Assembly (NCBI GenBank): GCA_027013225.1
Contig: JALUXU010000024.1
Span: forward strand, 1-64,000
DNA: 64,000 nt
Reading direction: 5' to 3'
From: Acidihalobacter sp.
Lineage (GTDB): Bacteria > Pseudomonadota > Gammaproteobacteria > DSM-5130 > Acidihalobacteraceae
Below, piece after piece: positions 45,328-53,427 of the stretch (the first letter of the stretch is position 1; each line of letters opens with the position of its first letter). The translations under genes and the position numbers were made by a program. The notes under the pieces are model-generated. The model worked only from the letters and a program-made list of their open reading frames with translations. It did not search any database and was not told where the DNA came from.

Positions 45328-47157
45328 ATGACACATACCGATCATATCCGTAATATCGCCATCATCGCCCACGTCGACCACGGTAAAACCACCTTGGTGG
45401 ACAAGCTGCTCCAGCAATCCGGCACCTTCGATGCCCGCGCCCAGATGGACGAGCGGGTGATGGATTCCAATGAGCTGGAGAAGGAGCGCGGCATTACCAT
45501 TCTGGCCAAGAACACAGCCATCGAGTGGAATGGCTACCACATCAACATCGTCGACACCCCTGGCCATGCCGATTTCGGCGGCGAGGTCGAACGGGTCATG
45601 TCAATGGTCGATTCCGCGTTGTTGCTGGTCGATGCGGTGGACGGACCCATGCCGCAGACACGTTTCGTGACCCAGAAGGCTCTAGAGCACGGGCTGAGAC
45701 CCATTGTGGTGGTCAACAAAATCGATCGCCCCGGGGCGCGTGCCCACTGGGTGGTGGATCAGACTTTCGATTTGTTTGATCGTCTGGGCGCGAGTGACGA
45801 GCAACTCGACTTTCCGGTGATCTATGCCTCGGCCTTGAATGGTTACGCCGGTCGCGAGGCCGAGTTGCGCGGGGGCGATATGACCCCCTTGTTCGAAGCG
45901 ATCGTCGAGCATGTGCCGCCGCCCGATGTCGATCTGGAGGGGCCTTTCCAGCTGCAGGTCAGTTCACTGGATTACAACAGCTATGTCGGCGTCATCGGGA
46001 TCGGCCGCATCAAGCGCGGCAAGGTGAAAACCAACTCGGCGATAACGATCGTAGACCCTGAAGGTAAACGCCGGCAGGGGCGGGTGTTGCAAGTATTGGG
46101 GTTTCACGGGCTGGAGCGGGTCGAGGTGCCTGAAGCGAGCGCCGGCGACATTATCGCCTTTACCGGCATCGACCCGCTGAACATCTCCGATACCTTGTGC
46201 GATCCGTCCTGCGTCGAGGCCTTGCCGCCGTTGACCGTGGACGAGCCTACCGTCAGCATGACTTTTCAGGTCAATACTTCTCCGTTTGCCGGCAAGGATG
46301 GTAAATACGTCACCAGCCGCCAGATACGTGAACGCCTTGAGCGGGAGCTGGTGCATAACGTGGCCTTGCGGGTCGATGAAACCGATGATCCCGACAAGTT
46401 CAAGGTTTCAGGCCGCGGCGAACTGCATCTGTCGGTCTTGATCGAAAACATGCGCCGCGAAGGCTATGAGCTGGGCGTGTCGCGGCCCGAGGTCATCATC
46501 CGTGAAATCGACGGCGAGCTGCAGGAGCCTTATGAGCAGCTGACCGTCGATGTCGAGGAAGTCCACCAGGGCGCCGTCATGCAAAGGCTCGGCGAGCGGG
46601 GTGGCGAACTCAAAGACATGGTGCCGGATGGCAAGGGGCGAGTGAGGCTGGATTACATCATGCCGGCGCGCGGATTGATCGGTTTTCGCACCGAGTTCCT
46701 TACCGCCACCCAAGGCACTGGCTTGCTATACAGCGTATTCGATCACTATGGCCCGCTCAAGCGGGCCGAATACGGCCAGCGAAAAAATGGCGTGCTGATT
46801 GCCAACGGTCCCGGCAAGGCGCTTGCCTACGCCTTATTCAACCTCCAAGAGCGCGGGCGCTTGTTCATCGGCCCGGGCGAAGAGGTCTATGAGGGCATGA
46901 TCATCGGGCTGCATTCGCGCGATAATGATCTGGTGGTCAATCCCCTTAAGGCCAAGCAGCTTACCAACATCCGCGCCGCCGGATCTGATGAAAACATTCT
47001 TCTCACCCCGCCGATCCGGATGACGCTGGAACAAGCGCTTGAGTTCATCGATGACGACGAGTTGGTGGAAGTGACCCCCCATCATGTGCGTCTTCGCAAG
47101 AAACTGCTGCTTGAGCATGAGCGTAAACGGGCCAGCCGGGCTAGCGCATCGGCCTGA
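45328..47157 (+). CDS. typA: Translational GTPase TypA/BipA
   Basis: A 609-residue elongation-factor-like GTPase that acts on ribosome assembly and stress adaptation. G1 AHVDHGKT, G2 RGITI, G3 [13 protein letters not shown]4 NKID and G5 region SALNG are all present. The C-terminal domain includes [20 protein letters not shown]. Length is normal. An earlier in-frame start at 45271 is not supported. A 26-base hairpin lies between its stop and tmcA. Confidence 0.95.
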   Translation: MTHTDHIRNIAIIAHVDHGKTTLVDKLLQQSGTFDARAQMDERVMDSNELEKERGITILAKNTAIEWNGYHINIVDTPGHADFGGEVERVMSMVDSALLLVDAVDGPMPQTRFVTQKALEHGLRPIVVVNKIDRPGARAHWVVDQTFDLFDRLGASDEQLDFPVIYASALNGYAGREAELRGGDMTPLFEAIVEHVPPPDVDLEGPFQLQVSSLDYNSYVGVIGIGRIKRGKVKTNSAITIVDPEGKRRQGRVLQVLGFHGLERVEVPEASAGDIIAFTGIDPLNISDTLCDPSCVEALPPLTVDEPTVSMTFQVNTSPFAGKDGKYVTSRQIRERLERELVHNVALRVDETDDPDKFKVSGRGELHLSVLIENMRREGYELGVSRPEVIIREIDGELQEPYEQLTVDVEEVHQGAVMQRLGERGGELKDMVPDGKGRVRLDYIMPARGLIGFRTEFLTATQGTGLLYSVFDHYGPLKRAEYGQRKNGVLIANGPGKALAYALFNLQERGRLFIGPGEEVYEGMIIGLHSRDNDLVVNPLKAKQLTNIRAAGSDENILLTPPIRMTLEQALEFIDDDELVEVTPHHVRLRKKLLLEHERKRASRASASA

Positions 47158-47173
47158 TGCTACCGGCTTTATA

Positions 47174-47199
47174 GGAGTCGCCATCTTCTTGGCGGCTCC
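47174..47199 (+). other. Hairpin between typA and tmcA
   Basis: GGAGTCGCC at 47174-47182 pairs with GGCGGCTCC at 47191-47199, with one G-U pair and an eight-base loop. No T-run follows. It may slow or end some transcripts between the two genes, or shield the tmcA ribosome site. Confidence 0.4.
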
Positions 47200-47219
47200 C
47201 AATTGACGGCGTTCTTACG

Positions 47220-49304
47220 ATGACCCCGGACGCATTTTTTCGCGGTTTGCGCGATCAGGCTTTGCGCGCTCGCCAACGCCGCGTGATCGTCTTGCATGGC
47301 GATGCAGCCTGGCGCCGCCGTCTGCTCGCCGATTTGCCAGCCAGGCTTGGCGTGTCAGAAGGCGTGTGGCTGGGCGATGCGCCCGCAGGATGGCGCGAAT
47401 ATACCGGTGGGGCTGGCGGCTTGATCGGACGCGAATGTGATCTCGCCGGTTTCGAGTTTGCAACGGCGGCGGATGCCGACCGTTTCGGCGCTCTGAGCGG
47501 GAGCCTGCGCGCGGGTGGCTTGCTTTTTTTGTTAGAGCCTACCGACAAAACAGCGAATGAGAGCCGTTTTCTGGCGCGCTGGCAGCGGGTACTTAATACA
47601 TCGCCAGATGCGCTCAGGCTTTTTCAGCATCGACCCTGGCCGCCTTTGCCTTCTACTCCCATTACTGGAAACCCGCCGGCGATGGATGGATGGGGATGCT
47701 TGACCTCTGATCAGCGCGCGGCGATGGAGGCTGTTTTGCGGGTGGCCACCGGTCATCGTCGGCGGCCGGTGGTGCTCACTGCCGATCGCGGGCGGGGGAA
47801 ATCCGCGGCATTCGGTTTGGCTGCAGCGCGTTTGCTGCATGAACGCGCCGCCCGCGTTTGTATATGCGGGCCCAGCTTGGCGGCCACGCAATCGGTATTT
47901 GCAGCGACAGTCGCCCGCCTGCCACAGGCGCATAAAGAACACGGCAGAGTGCAATGGAGGGAAGGAGAGCTGCGATTTGTGGCGCCCGATGAACTGGCGC
48001 GTGTGGAAATACAAGCCGACCTTGTGCTCGTCGATGAAGCGGCGGCGCTGCCTGTGGACTTGCTCAGGCGGTTGTTGAATCGCTATGCGCGGATTGCGTT
48101 TGCCACCACGGTGCATGGCTATGAAGGCAGTGGTCAGGCGTTCAGCTTGCGTTTTTCAAGAGAGCTCGACAGGCTGGCGCCGGGCTGGCGGGAGGTCGCG
48201 CTCGAAGAACCTGTGCGTTGGGCGAGCGGCGATATGCTGGAAGAGATCACCAGCCGTCTGCTACTGCTCGATGTCGAACCGGCGAGTACGCCTGGATTGG
48301 GCAATACCCCGGTCGATGCGGCGCGTTTTGAACCTCTGGATCGCACGCGCTTGGCGGAGGACGATGCTTCCTTGCGCGAAGTGTTCGGCTTGTTGTCGGC
48401 GGCGCATTACCGCACCCGTCCACGTGATTGGGTGCAGTGGCTCGATGACGAAGCCATGGCGCTTTGGGGCGTGCGCATCGCCGGGAAGATAATGGCCGTG
48501 GCCGTCACCGTCGAGGAAGGCGGATTACAGGCCGATCTGGCCGAGGCGATCCTGCGCGGCCAGCGGCGTGCGCACGGCCATCTTTTGCCTCAGGTCATGA
48601 TTGCCCATCTGGGCTTGCACGAAGCGCAAGCCCAGATGGGTTGGCGGATTGTCCGCATTGCGGTGCATCCTCGGTTTCAGCACCAAGGCTTGGGTACTTG
48701 GCTGCTGTCGCAGCTGCGCGAGACGGCAAAAGCGGCCGGACTCGATTGGCTGGGCGCGAGCTTCGGCGCCACGGGGGCGCTGTTGCGCTTTTGGCAAAAC
48801 GCAGGCTATTCAACGGTTCGCTTGGGTTTCACCCGAGAGGCAACCAGCGGAGCGCATGCGGCGTTGGTTTTGCGCGGTCTATCAAAGGCGGGCAGGGGGT
48901 TGCAAAAGACCGCCTCATACCGCTTTGCAGAGGGTTTTCCTGGCTGGTTGCTCGACCCGCTGCGGCGGCTCGATCCTTTTGTGGCGCTGGAATGCATGGC
49001 AGGATTGAAGAGAAGCGCCCCGAGCCCGCGAGTTCTGCAGGAAGCGCGGCGTTTTGCCGCTGGCGAATGCAGCTTTGAGGATGCGCAACCGTGGTTGCGG
49101 GCGCTCTGCCTTTCCAGTCTGGGAGATGTTTGGCGGCGGAGAAATCTTAGCGCGGACGAAGCGCAACTCATGGTGCTCAAACTGGCCGAGGGGCGGCGCT
49201 GGGCTGAAGTCGCGCGGGAAACGGGACTGGCCGGGCGTGCGCCGATCATTGACACGCTGCGCTTTGGGGTAGAGAGACTGCTGTTGGCCGAACAGGAAGC
49301 CTAA
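47220..49304 (+). CDS. tmcA: tRNA(Met) cytidine acetyltransferase TmcA
   Basis: A 694-residue enzyme that acetylates C34 of the elongator tRNA-Met (ac4C) with ATP and acetyl-CoA. It has an N-terminal DUF1726-like region, a helicase-like ATPase with Walker A DRGRGKSAAFG and Walker B LVDEAAALPV, a GNAT acetyltransferase domain with RIAVHPRFQHQGLG, and a C-terminal tRNA-binding region. The start lies 62 bases after typA. It is convergent with coq7, whose stop is 26 bases away. Confidence 0.95.
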   Translation: MTPDAFFRGLRDQALRARQRRVIVLHGDAAWRRRLLADLPARLGVSEGVWLGDAPAGWREYTGGAGGLIGRECDLAGFEFATAADADRFGALSGSLRAGGLLFLLEPTDKTANESRFLARWQRVLNTSPDALRLFQHRPWPPLPSTPITGNPPAMDGWGCLTSDQRAAMEAVLRVATGHRRRPVVLTADRGRGKSAAFGLAAARLLHERAARVCICGPSLAATQSVFAATVARLPQAHKEHGRVQWREGELRFVAPDELARVEIQADLVLVDEAAALPVDLLRRLLNRYARIAFATTVHGYEGSGQAFSLRFSRELDRLAPGWREVALEEPVRWASGDMLEEITSRLLLLDVEPASTPGLGNTPVDAARFEPLDRTRLAEDDASLREVFGLLSAAHYRTRPRDWVQWLDDEAMALWGVRIAGKIMAVAVTVEEGGLQADLAEAILRGQRRAHGHLLPQVMIAHLGLHEAQAQMGWRIVRIAVHPRFQHQGLGTWLLSQLRETAKAAGLDWLGASFGATGALLRFWQNAGYSTVRLGFTREATSGAHAALVLRGLSKAGRGLQKTASYRFAEGFPGWLLDPLRRLDPFVALECMAGLKRSAPSPRVLQEARRFAAGECSFEDAQPWLRALCLSSLGDVWRRRNLSADEAQLMVLKLAEGRRWAEVARETGLAGRAPIIDTLRFGVERLLLAEQEA

Positions 49305-49330
49305 TCTGTCGCGCTCCGCGGCAGACGAGC

Positions 49331-49969
49331 TCAGATTTTGGCGGCGGTCGTGGTCATTACCCGGGAGACCAGATGCATGAGTTTGCGTGCCGGCCAGGGC
49401 AAGCGGGCGCCCCCGAGTTCTCTGGCCTTGTAGGCATGATGGGCTTCATCCTCACGCATTTGTTCCAGAACGGCGCGGCTTTTTTTGTCCGCCTTGGGCA
49501 GTTTCTCGATGTGTTCGCTGAGATGATGTATCACCTGTTGTTCGGTTTCGTCGATGAAGCCCAAGCTCCAGCGGTCGCCAAGAATTCCGGCGAAAGCACC
49601 GATGCCATAGCTCCCCCAGTACCAGAACGGCCCGAGCAGGCTTTTGTGCGTGCCAAGCGCCTCGAGCCGCGCCTCTGTCCATAACAGGTGGTCATTTTCC
49701 TCCATCGCCGATAATTCCATCTGGGCGCGGGTGACGGGATCACGCGCGGTCAGCGCCTGACCGCGGTACAGTCCCTGGGCCGAGACCTCGCCGGCATGGT
49801 CCACGCGCAGCAGATCGCCCGCGTGCTTGCGTTCTTCTTCGCTGAGATCGGCTTCTTCGCAGCAGCTGGCGGGGTCCACGCGGCAGGTGGCGTGTGGCTT
49901 GCCGTAGAGGGTGCGCAAGGAATGGTCGATTTCGTCGATGAAATGGTCGAGGGGAGAGAGTTTGCGCAT
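49331..49969 (-). CDS. coq7: 2-polyprenyl-3-methyl-6-methoxy-1,4-benzoquinone monooxygenase (Coq7/UbiF-type)
   Basis: A 212-residue di-iron hydroxylase of ubiquinone biosynthesis. The ferritin-like iron ligands show as ExxH pairs in DHAGEVSAQ, MEENDHLLW and REDEAHHAYK. Membrane-facing helices and the Cys-rich start fit the family. ATG 49969 gives the normal length. A longer frame to 50158 would add 63 residues, but it is encoded by mobile element D and can be dismissed. Element D ends 57 bases upstream of the start, so it lies in or next to its promoter. Confidence 0.93.
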   Translation of the reverse strand: MRKLSPLDHFIDEIDHSLRTLYGKPHATCRVDPASCCEEADLSEEERKHAGDLLRVDHAGEVSAQGLYRGQALTARDPVTRAQMELSAMEENDHLLWTEARLEALGTHKSLLGPFWYWGSYGIGAFAGILGDRWSLGFIDETEQQVIHHLSEHIEKLPKADKKSRAVLEQMREDEAHHAYKARELGGARLPWPARKLMHLVSRVMTTTAAKI

Positions 49970-50026
49970 GGCGATATCCTGCTGAGTTCGGCGTTTACGG
50001 TAAAAAGTTTCAGGGTCGAGCGTCGC

Positions 50027-50188
50027 CAGGACCACGTCATCTAACCGTGACGGAGCGGGTGTCTGCCCGGAAAAACGCGGTAAATACATCCCTGTAGGCT
50101 CGACGGCGGCCTCCTTGCCGCCTGCGTTTTCCGAGCAGACGCCCGCTCCACTTTTCAACGGCTTGCGAATTTAGATGACAGGGCCCTG
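50027..50188 (+). mobile_element. 162-bp MITE-like element, copy D
   Basis: Same family as A, with ends CAGGACCACGTCATCTAA and TTAGATGACAGGGCCCTG. The target duplication CGAGCGTCGC is exact (50017-50026 and 50189-50198). It sits between coq7 and the glcF-like gene, with its left end 57 bases from the coq7 start. It creates a false longer coq7 frame. Confidence 0.9.
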
Positions 50189-50234
50189 CGAGCGTCGCCT
50201 TTTTCCTTGAAAGAAGCAAGCGGTTGTGCAGATG

Positions 50235-51503
50235 CTAAAACGCGGATGAAGTTTGATCAAGCTGGCGCGCCAGCAATGTGAGCGGATGCAATACTTCGGT
50301 GTTCATTCCCCGTTCGCCCAGACCCTGGGCGAGATGCAGCGTGCACCCGATGTTGGTGGTAACCAAAAAATCGGGATTCAGCGAGGCGATCGCGTCGAGT
50401 TTGGGAGTTCTGAGACTCTTTGCCATCTGCGGGTGATCAAGCATGTAGCTGCCGGCAGCGCCGCAGCAGCGATCGTTTCCTGGCAAATCGATGAGGGTCA
50501 GATCGGGGATGCGGCTCAAGAGTTTGGCAGGGGCCTCGGGCGAATGCAGCACTCTGAGCTGAGTGCAGGGCGTATGCATTACAGCGCGTCGGGAAAGGGC
50601 GCTAAAAGAGAGCGATTCCGCCCACTTTGCCGCGGCGAGAAAGGTGCTGATTTCCTGGGCGCGATGACCGAAGGATGCGGCCTGGTCGCCTAGCAGTTGA
50701 TCGTATTCGCTCAAGGTCACGGCGCAGGCGCTGGAAGTGGCGAGTATCGGGATGTTTTGATCGAAAGCGGCCAGATTGGCGCTCGCCAGTTTTTTGGCCT
50801 GGCTGCGCTCGCCGGCATGCAAATGCAAGGCGCCGCAGCATGTTTGGCGAGAGGGGGTGATTACCCGATAACCCAGTGCCTCGAGAATTCGGCGGGCGGA
50901 TATCAGCGTTTCACGATCAAAAACCTCTCCCGCGCAGCCGGTAAACAGATAAACGGCCTTGCCGGAGGTTTCTTCGCGCGCCGATTGATCAAACACCAAG
51001 GGCAGGCGAGGCTCATGTCTGCCGAGATCGAAAGGACGTCGCCACGCCATGGGCAGCCAGGGTTGCAGGCGTTTTTTCACTTCGGGACGCTGCAAAATAT
51101 GCAAACCTGCGTAAATCAATCGCCGCAAGTCACGACGTTCTGCATAGGCATTCATGGCACGTTCGCGCCAGGGATCGCGCACGCCCCGCCGATGCAGTTC
51201 CGCGCGGGCGGCATCTATCAGCCGACCATAAGGAACCTCCGCCGGGCATGCGTCCTCGCACGCCCTGCAGACAAGGCAGTTGCCAAGATGATGTTGTAAG
51301 GCCCCGTCGGGAGCCAGTTCCCCCTTGGCCAGCGCCTGGATCAAGGAGACCCGCCCGCGAGGCGATTCGGCTTCATTGTGCGTGATTCCATAGGTAGGGC
51401 AATGCGGCAGGCATAAGCCGCAGAGCACGCACTGGTCGGTGGCCGCGAACTCGGCGTCAGGCGCGGTTTCGGCTGGCGGTTCAGGAGGGTCTTGCAAGGT
51501 CAT
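50235..51503 (-). CDS. (Fe-S)-binding oxidoreductase subunit, GlcF-like
   Basis: A 422-residue protein with two 4Fe-4S sites, CVLCGLCLPHCP and CLVCRACEDACP (residues ~25-85), followed by two CCG domains (for example QTCCGALH and DRCCGAAG). This layout is that of GlcF, the Fe-S subunit of glycolate oxidase, and of LutA-like partners. No GlcD or GlcE genes are near, so glycolate as substrate is only inferred. In an autotroph it could serve photorespiration-like salvage. The start, ATG 51503, has weak support; ATG 51548 is possible. Confidence 0.85.
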   Translation of the reverse strand: MTLQDPPEPPAETAPDAEFAATDQCVLCGLCLPHCPTYGITHNEAESPRGRVSLIQALAKGELAPDGALQHHLGNCLVCRACEDACPAEVPYGRLIDAARAELHRRGVRDPWRERAMNAYAERRDLRRLIYAGLHILQRPEVKKRLQPWLPMAWRRPFDLGRHEPRLPLVFDQSAREETSGKAVYLFTGCAGEVFDRETLISARRILEALGYRVITPSRQTCCGALHLHAGERSQAKKLASANLAAFDQNIPILATSSACAVTLSEYDQLLGDQAASFGHRAQEISTFLAAAKWAESLSFSALSRRAVMHTPCTQLRVLHSPEAPAKLLSRIPDLTLIDLPGNDRCCGAAGSYMLDHPQMAKSLRTPKLDAIASLNPDFLVTTNIGCTLHLAQGLGERGMNTEVLHPLTLLARQLDQTSSAF

Positions 51504-51582
51504 TCTCTTATGGTAACGATTCGCGGCCTTATCTTGTAAGCTATTCATGCAGGTTGAATCCAAAAATCCGCGAGACCATCGT

Positions 51583-51891
51583 ATGCCCTATTATCAACGC
51601 CACGCTTTTTTCTGTACCAATCAACGCGAAGGAAAAGCCTGTTGCCAGGATCATGACGCCGCCGCGATGCGTGCTTACGCCAAGGAGCGCATCAAGGCGC
51701 TAAAAATTTCCGGGGCCGGCAAGGTAAGAGTCAATTCGGCCGGCTGCCTCGGGCGTTGCGACGAAGGTCCCACCGTGGTCGTTTATCCTGAAGGGATTTG
51801 GTATCGCTATGCGTGCCGAGAAGACATCGACGAGATCATCGAATCGCATCTGCTGCGGGGGAAGGTTGTTGAACGGCTGCGCTTGAAGTGA
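51583..51891 (+). CDS. Small thioredoxin-like 2Fe-2S ferredoxin
   Basis: A 102-residue protein of the (2Fe-2S) ferredoxin/NuoE-like fold. Cluster ligands are Cys11, Cys20 or 21, Cys55 and Cys59 (FFCTNQREGKACC and AGCLGRCDEGP). VVVYPEGIWYR is the usual next strand. Such ferredoxins pass electrons to unknown partners. The start at 51583 is chosen; a frame from 51547 adds 12 residues. It is divergent from the glcF-like gene, with an 80-base gap. Confidence 0.85.
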   Translation: MPYYQRHAFFCTNQREGKACCQDHDAAAMRAYAKERIKALKISGAGKVRVNSAGCLGRCDEGPTVVVYPEGIWYRYACREDIDEIIESHLLRGKVVERLRLK

Positions 51892-51907
51892 AGGGAAAAC
51901 TGCGCGG

Positions 51908-52423
51908 ATGAAAAGCCACACGCAGCTTACCCAAGAGGAACGATAGCCGATTCATGCGCTTATGAGAGCAGATCAGCCGATGGCTGGCAGACACCCGCTC
52001 CGCCACGGTTAGATGACGTGGTGCTGCGATGGCTGGCACGGGAGAAACAGCGCCATGTCAGTCGCGAGTGGATCTGCCAGTAACTCCTCCGGGACGCGTG
52101 TGCCGACGGACAACGGCAAGGAATTTGCGCATCATGAGGCCATCACCCACGCGCTCTCAGCCGGGTTCTACTTCGCTCATCTCCGTGCCTCCTGGGCACG
52201 GTGGCTGAGTGAGAATACGAACGGGCTGGTGCGGCAGTACTTCCCCAAGGCCAGAGGCTTCTCCACCATCACCGATTCAGATGTGCGCATGGTTGTGGAC
52301 AGGCTCAACAAACGCTCCAGAAAATGCCTAGGCATGCAAACACCCAATCAGGTGTTTTTTTGGATTCAACCCACCCCTTGCACTAGCGAGTCGAATCCGC
52401 CAGCCAATAAAAATGGTTTGAAT
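51908..52423 (+). pseudogene. IS30-family transposase remnant
   Basis: The relic begins MKSHTQLTQEER, then a TAG stop where the family has Tyr, then ALMRADQ, like the IS30 N-terminus. After an internal loss it reads WLAREKQRHVSREWI. Then comes the C-terminal core TDNGKEFAHHE with SENTNGLVRQYFPK and RPRKCLG-type KRSRKCLGMQTPNQVFF. An extra T breaks the final residues. It holds a mobile element relic (copy E) at 51988-52026. It lies just upstream of the cytochrome operon promoter. Confidence 0.85.
51988..52026 (-). mobile_element. 39-bp deletion relic of the MITE-like element, copy E
   Basis: Read on the minus strand it gives the left end of the element, CAGCACCACGTCATCTAA and the next ~20 bases. 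The rest is gone, apparently by recombination between two CAG triplets. Exact 10-bp duplications CGATGGCTGG remain on both sides (51978-51987 and 52027-52036). It entered the IS30 relic after that gene had lost an internal part. Confidence 0.8.
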
Positions 52424-52468
52424 TAATCAATACATTAACAATCGGTAATATATTGATTTATCTGTTTT

Positions 52469-52482
52469 TTGATCTAGATCAA
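52469..52482 (+). promoter_or_regulatory. FNR/Anr-type binding site
   Basis: TTGAT-CTAG-ATCAA is an exact match to the FNR/Anr consensus (TTGAT-N4-ATCAA). It lies in the only promoter region of the cytochrome b operon, whose first start is at 52595. This predicts control by oxygen through an FNR-like regulator. Confidence 0.75.
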
Positions 52483-52491
52483 GTTTCGGGC

Positions 52492-52521
52492 TTGTGTCTG
52501 GAAATAGAAGGAGCGTATAAA
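52492..52521 (+). promoter_or_regulatory. Possible promoter of the cytochrome b operon
   Basis: TTGTGT at 52492-52497 and TATAAA at 52516-52521 are separated by 18 bases. If used, transcription would start near 52528, at the foot of the leader hairpin, and the FNR centre would be near -52, which is not one of the usual FNR positions. A different -10 would be needed for -41.5. Confidence 0.4.
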
Positions 52522-52526
52522 ACGAA

Positions 52527-52562
52527 GTATGGATATGTAAAAGAGGGTTTACATATCCATAC
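52527..52562 (+). other. Perfect 15-bp hairpin in the leader of the cytochrome operon
   Basis: GTATGGATATGTAAA at 52527-52541 pairs exactly with 52548-52562, with a six-base loop (AGAGGG). Five T bases follow at 52565-52569. It lies 33 bases before the first start codon. It could stabilise the 5' end, act as an attenuator, or bind a protein. Confidence 0.65.
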
Positions 52563-52594
52563 CGTTTTTCAACCAGCGAGTGGAGGAAGTTGTC

Positions 52595-52810
52595 ATGGGA
52601 CTTGAATCCTTATCATTGATGCACGCGCCGTCGGCGCCTTACGTCAGCTTCGGCATTTTTTATTGGTCCTGGCCCAATATCGCCATGTGGGCGGCGGTCA
52701 TCGTTATTTTCATCATCGGCGCGTATGCGCGCATACCCGAGTGGATGGAAATGGATGTCGAAGAACGGTTTCGCTACGATCAAGAAAAGCAAAAGAAAAG
52801 GGAGGAGTGA
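52595..52810 (+). CDS. Small membrane subunit next to cytochrome b
   Basis: A 71-residue protein with one membrane helix (about residues 24-44, AMWAAVIVIFIIGAYA) and a charged tail rich in Glu, Lys and Arg. I do not recognise the family. GGAGGAA precedes ATG 52595. It is the first gene of the three-gene operon, and the next start is two bases after its stop, so it is probably a small subunit or assembly partner of the complex. Confidence 0.7.
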   Translation: MGLESLSLMHAPSAPYVSFGIFYWSWPNIAMWAAVIVIFIIGAYARIPEWMEMDVEERFRYDQEKQKKREE

Positions 52811-52812
52811 TC

Positions 52813-53415
52813 ATGAATATAGATAGATTCTTGCAAGAGACGATCCGCAAGCACATGACGCTGGAGGATGCCTTGCCGACGAAGATGCCGGAGTACGTCA
52901 ATTCCTTCGGCTATTTCTTCGGCACCGCCACCTTGTCGTCGCTGGCGGTGATTTTCATTTCCGGCATCATCCTGGCTTTCTGGGGGCCGGACTGGTGGCA
53001 TTTCACCAGCGTGGGGCATTTCACCAACTCCGTGCATTTCTGGGCGGTCGAAGTGTTTTACGTGTCGGTGACGCTGCACTTCACTTTCAAATTTTTCAAG
53101 GCCGCCTGGCGCGACGGCCGCTGGCGCACCTGGATCAACGGCTGGCTGATTTGGGGCATCTCGATCTTTTCGGGCATTTCCGGCACCTTGCTGCAGGCTA
53201 ACTGGGATTCACAGTGGAATGCGCAGCAGGGCAAGGATGCGTTCAACGCCTTGGGACTTTCGTTTATGAACTGGATGAATTACACCACGGTGCTGACATT
53301 GCATGTGGTGTTTTTCGCATTCTTGATCGCAGTGCTGGTGGTGGCCCATTTGACCTTTGTGCGTAACGAAAGCCCCGTGCGTCCGATCGTCAACGAAGGT
53401 AAAGACGAGAAATAG
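52813..53415 (+). CDS. Cytochrome b, N-terminal (b6-type) dihaem protein
   Basis: A 200-residue four-helix cytochrome b domain. Haem ligands are His75 and His89 (13 residues between) and His164 and His179 (14 between). The 13/14 spacing is that of cytochrome b6, not of mitochondrial-type cytochrome b (13/13). The C-terminal half of cytochrome b is not fused. It should take part in quinol or menaquinol oxidation. GGAGG precedes ATG 52813. No Rieske protein or cytochrome c gene lies in the window. Confidence 0.85.
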   Translation: MNIDRFLQETIRKHMTLEDALPTKMPEYVNSFGYFFGTATLSSLAVIFISGIILAFWGPDWWHFTSVGHFTNSVHFWAVEVFYVSVTLHFTFKFFKAAWRDGRWRTWINGWLIWGISIFSGISGTLLQANWDSQWNAQQGKDAFNALGLSFMNWMNYTTVLTLHVVFFAFLIAVLVVAHLTFVRNESPVRPIVNEGKDEK

Positions 53416-53427
53416 GAGGATAGAGTC

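Noticed and set aside
49970-50158. 63 extra N-terminal residues on coq7
   Set aside because: They are encoded by mobile element copy D, and the shorter start gives the family length.
52013-52426. Intact 137-residue gene
   Set aside because: Its start lies in element E and the rest is a broken IS30 end, so it is a pseudogene fragment.
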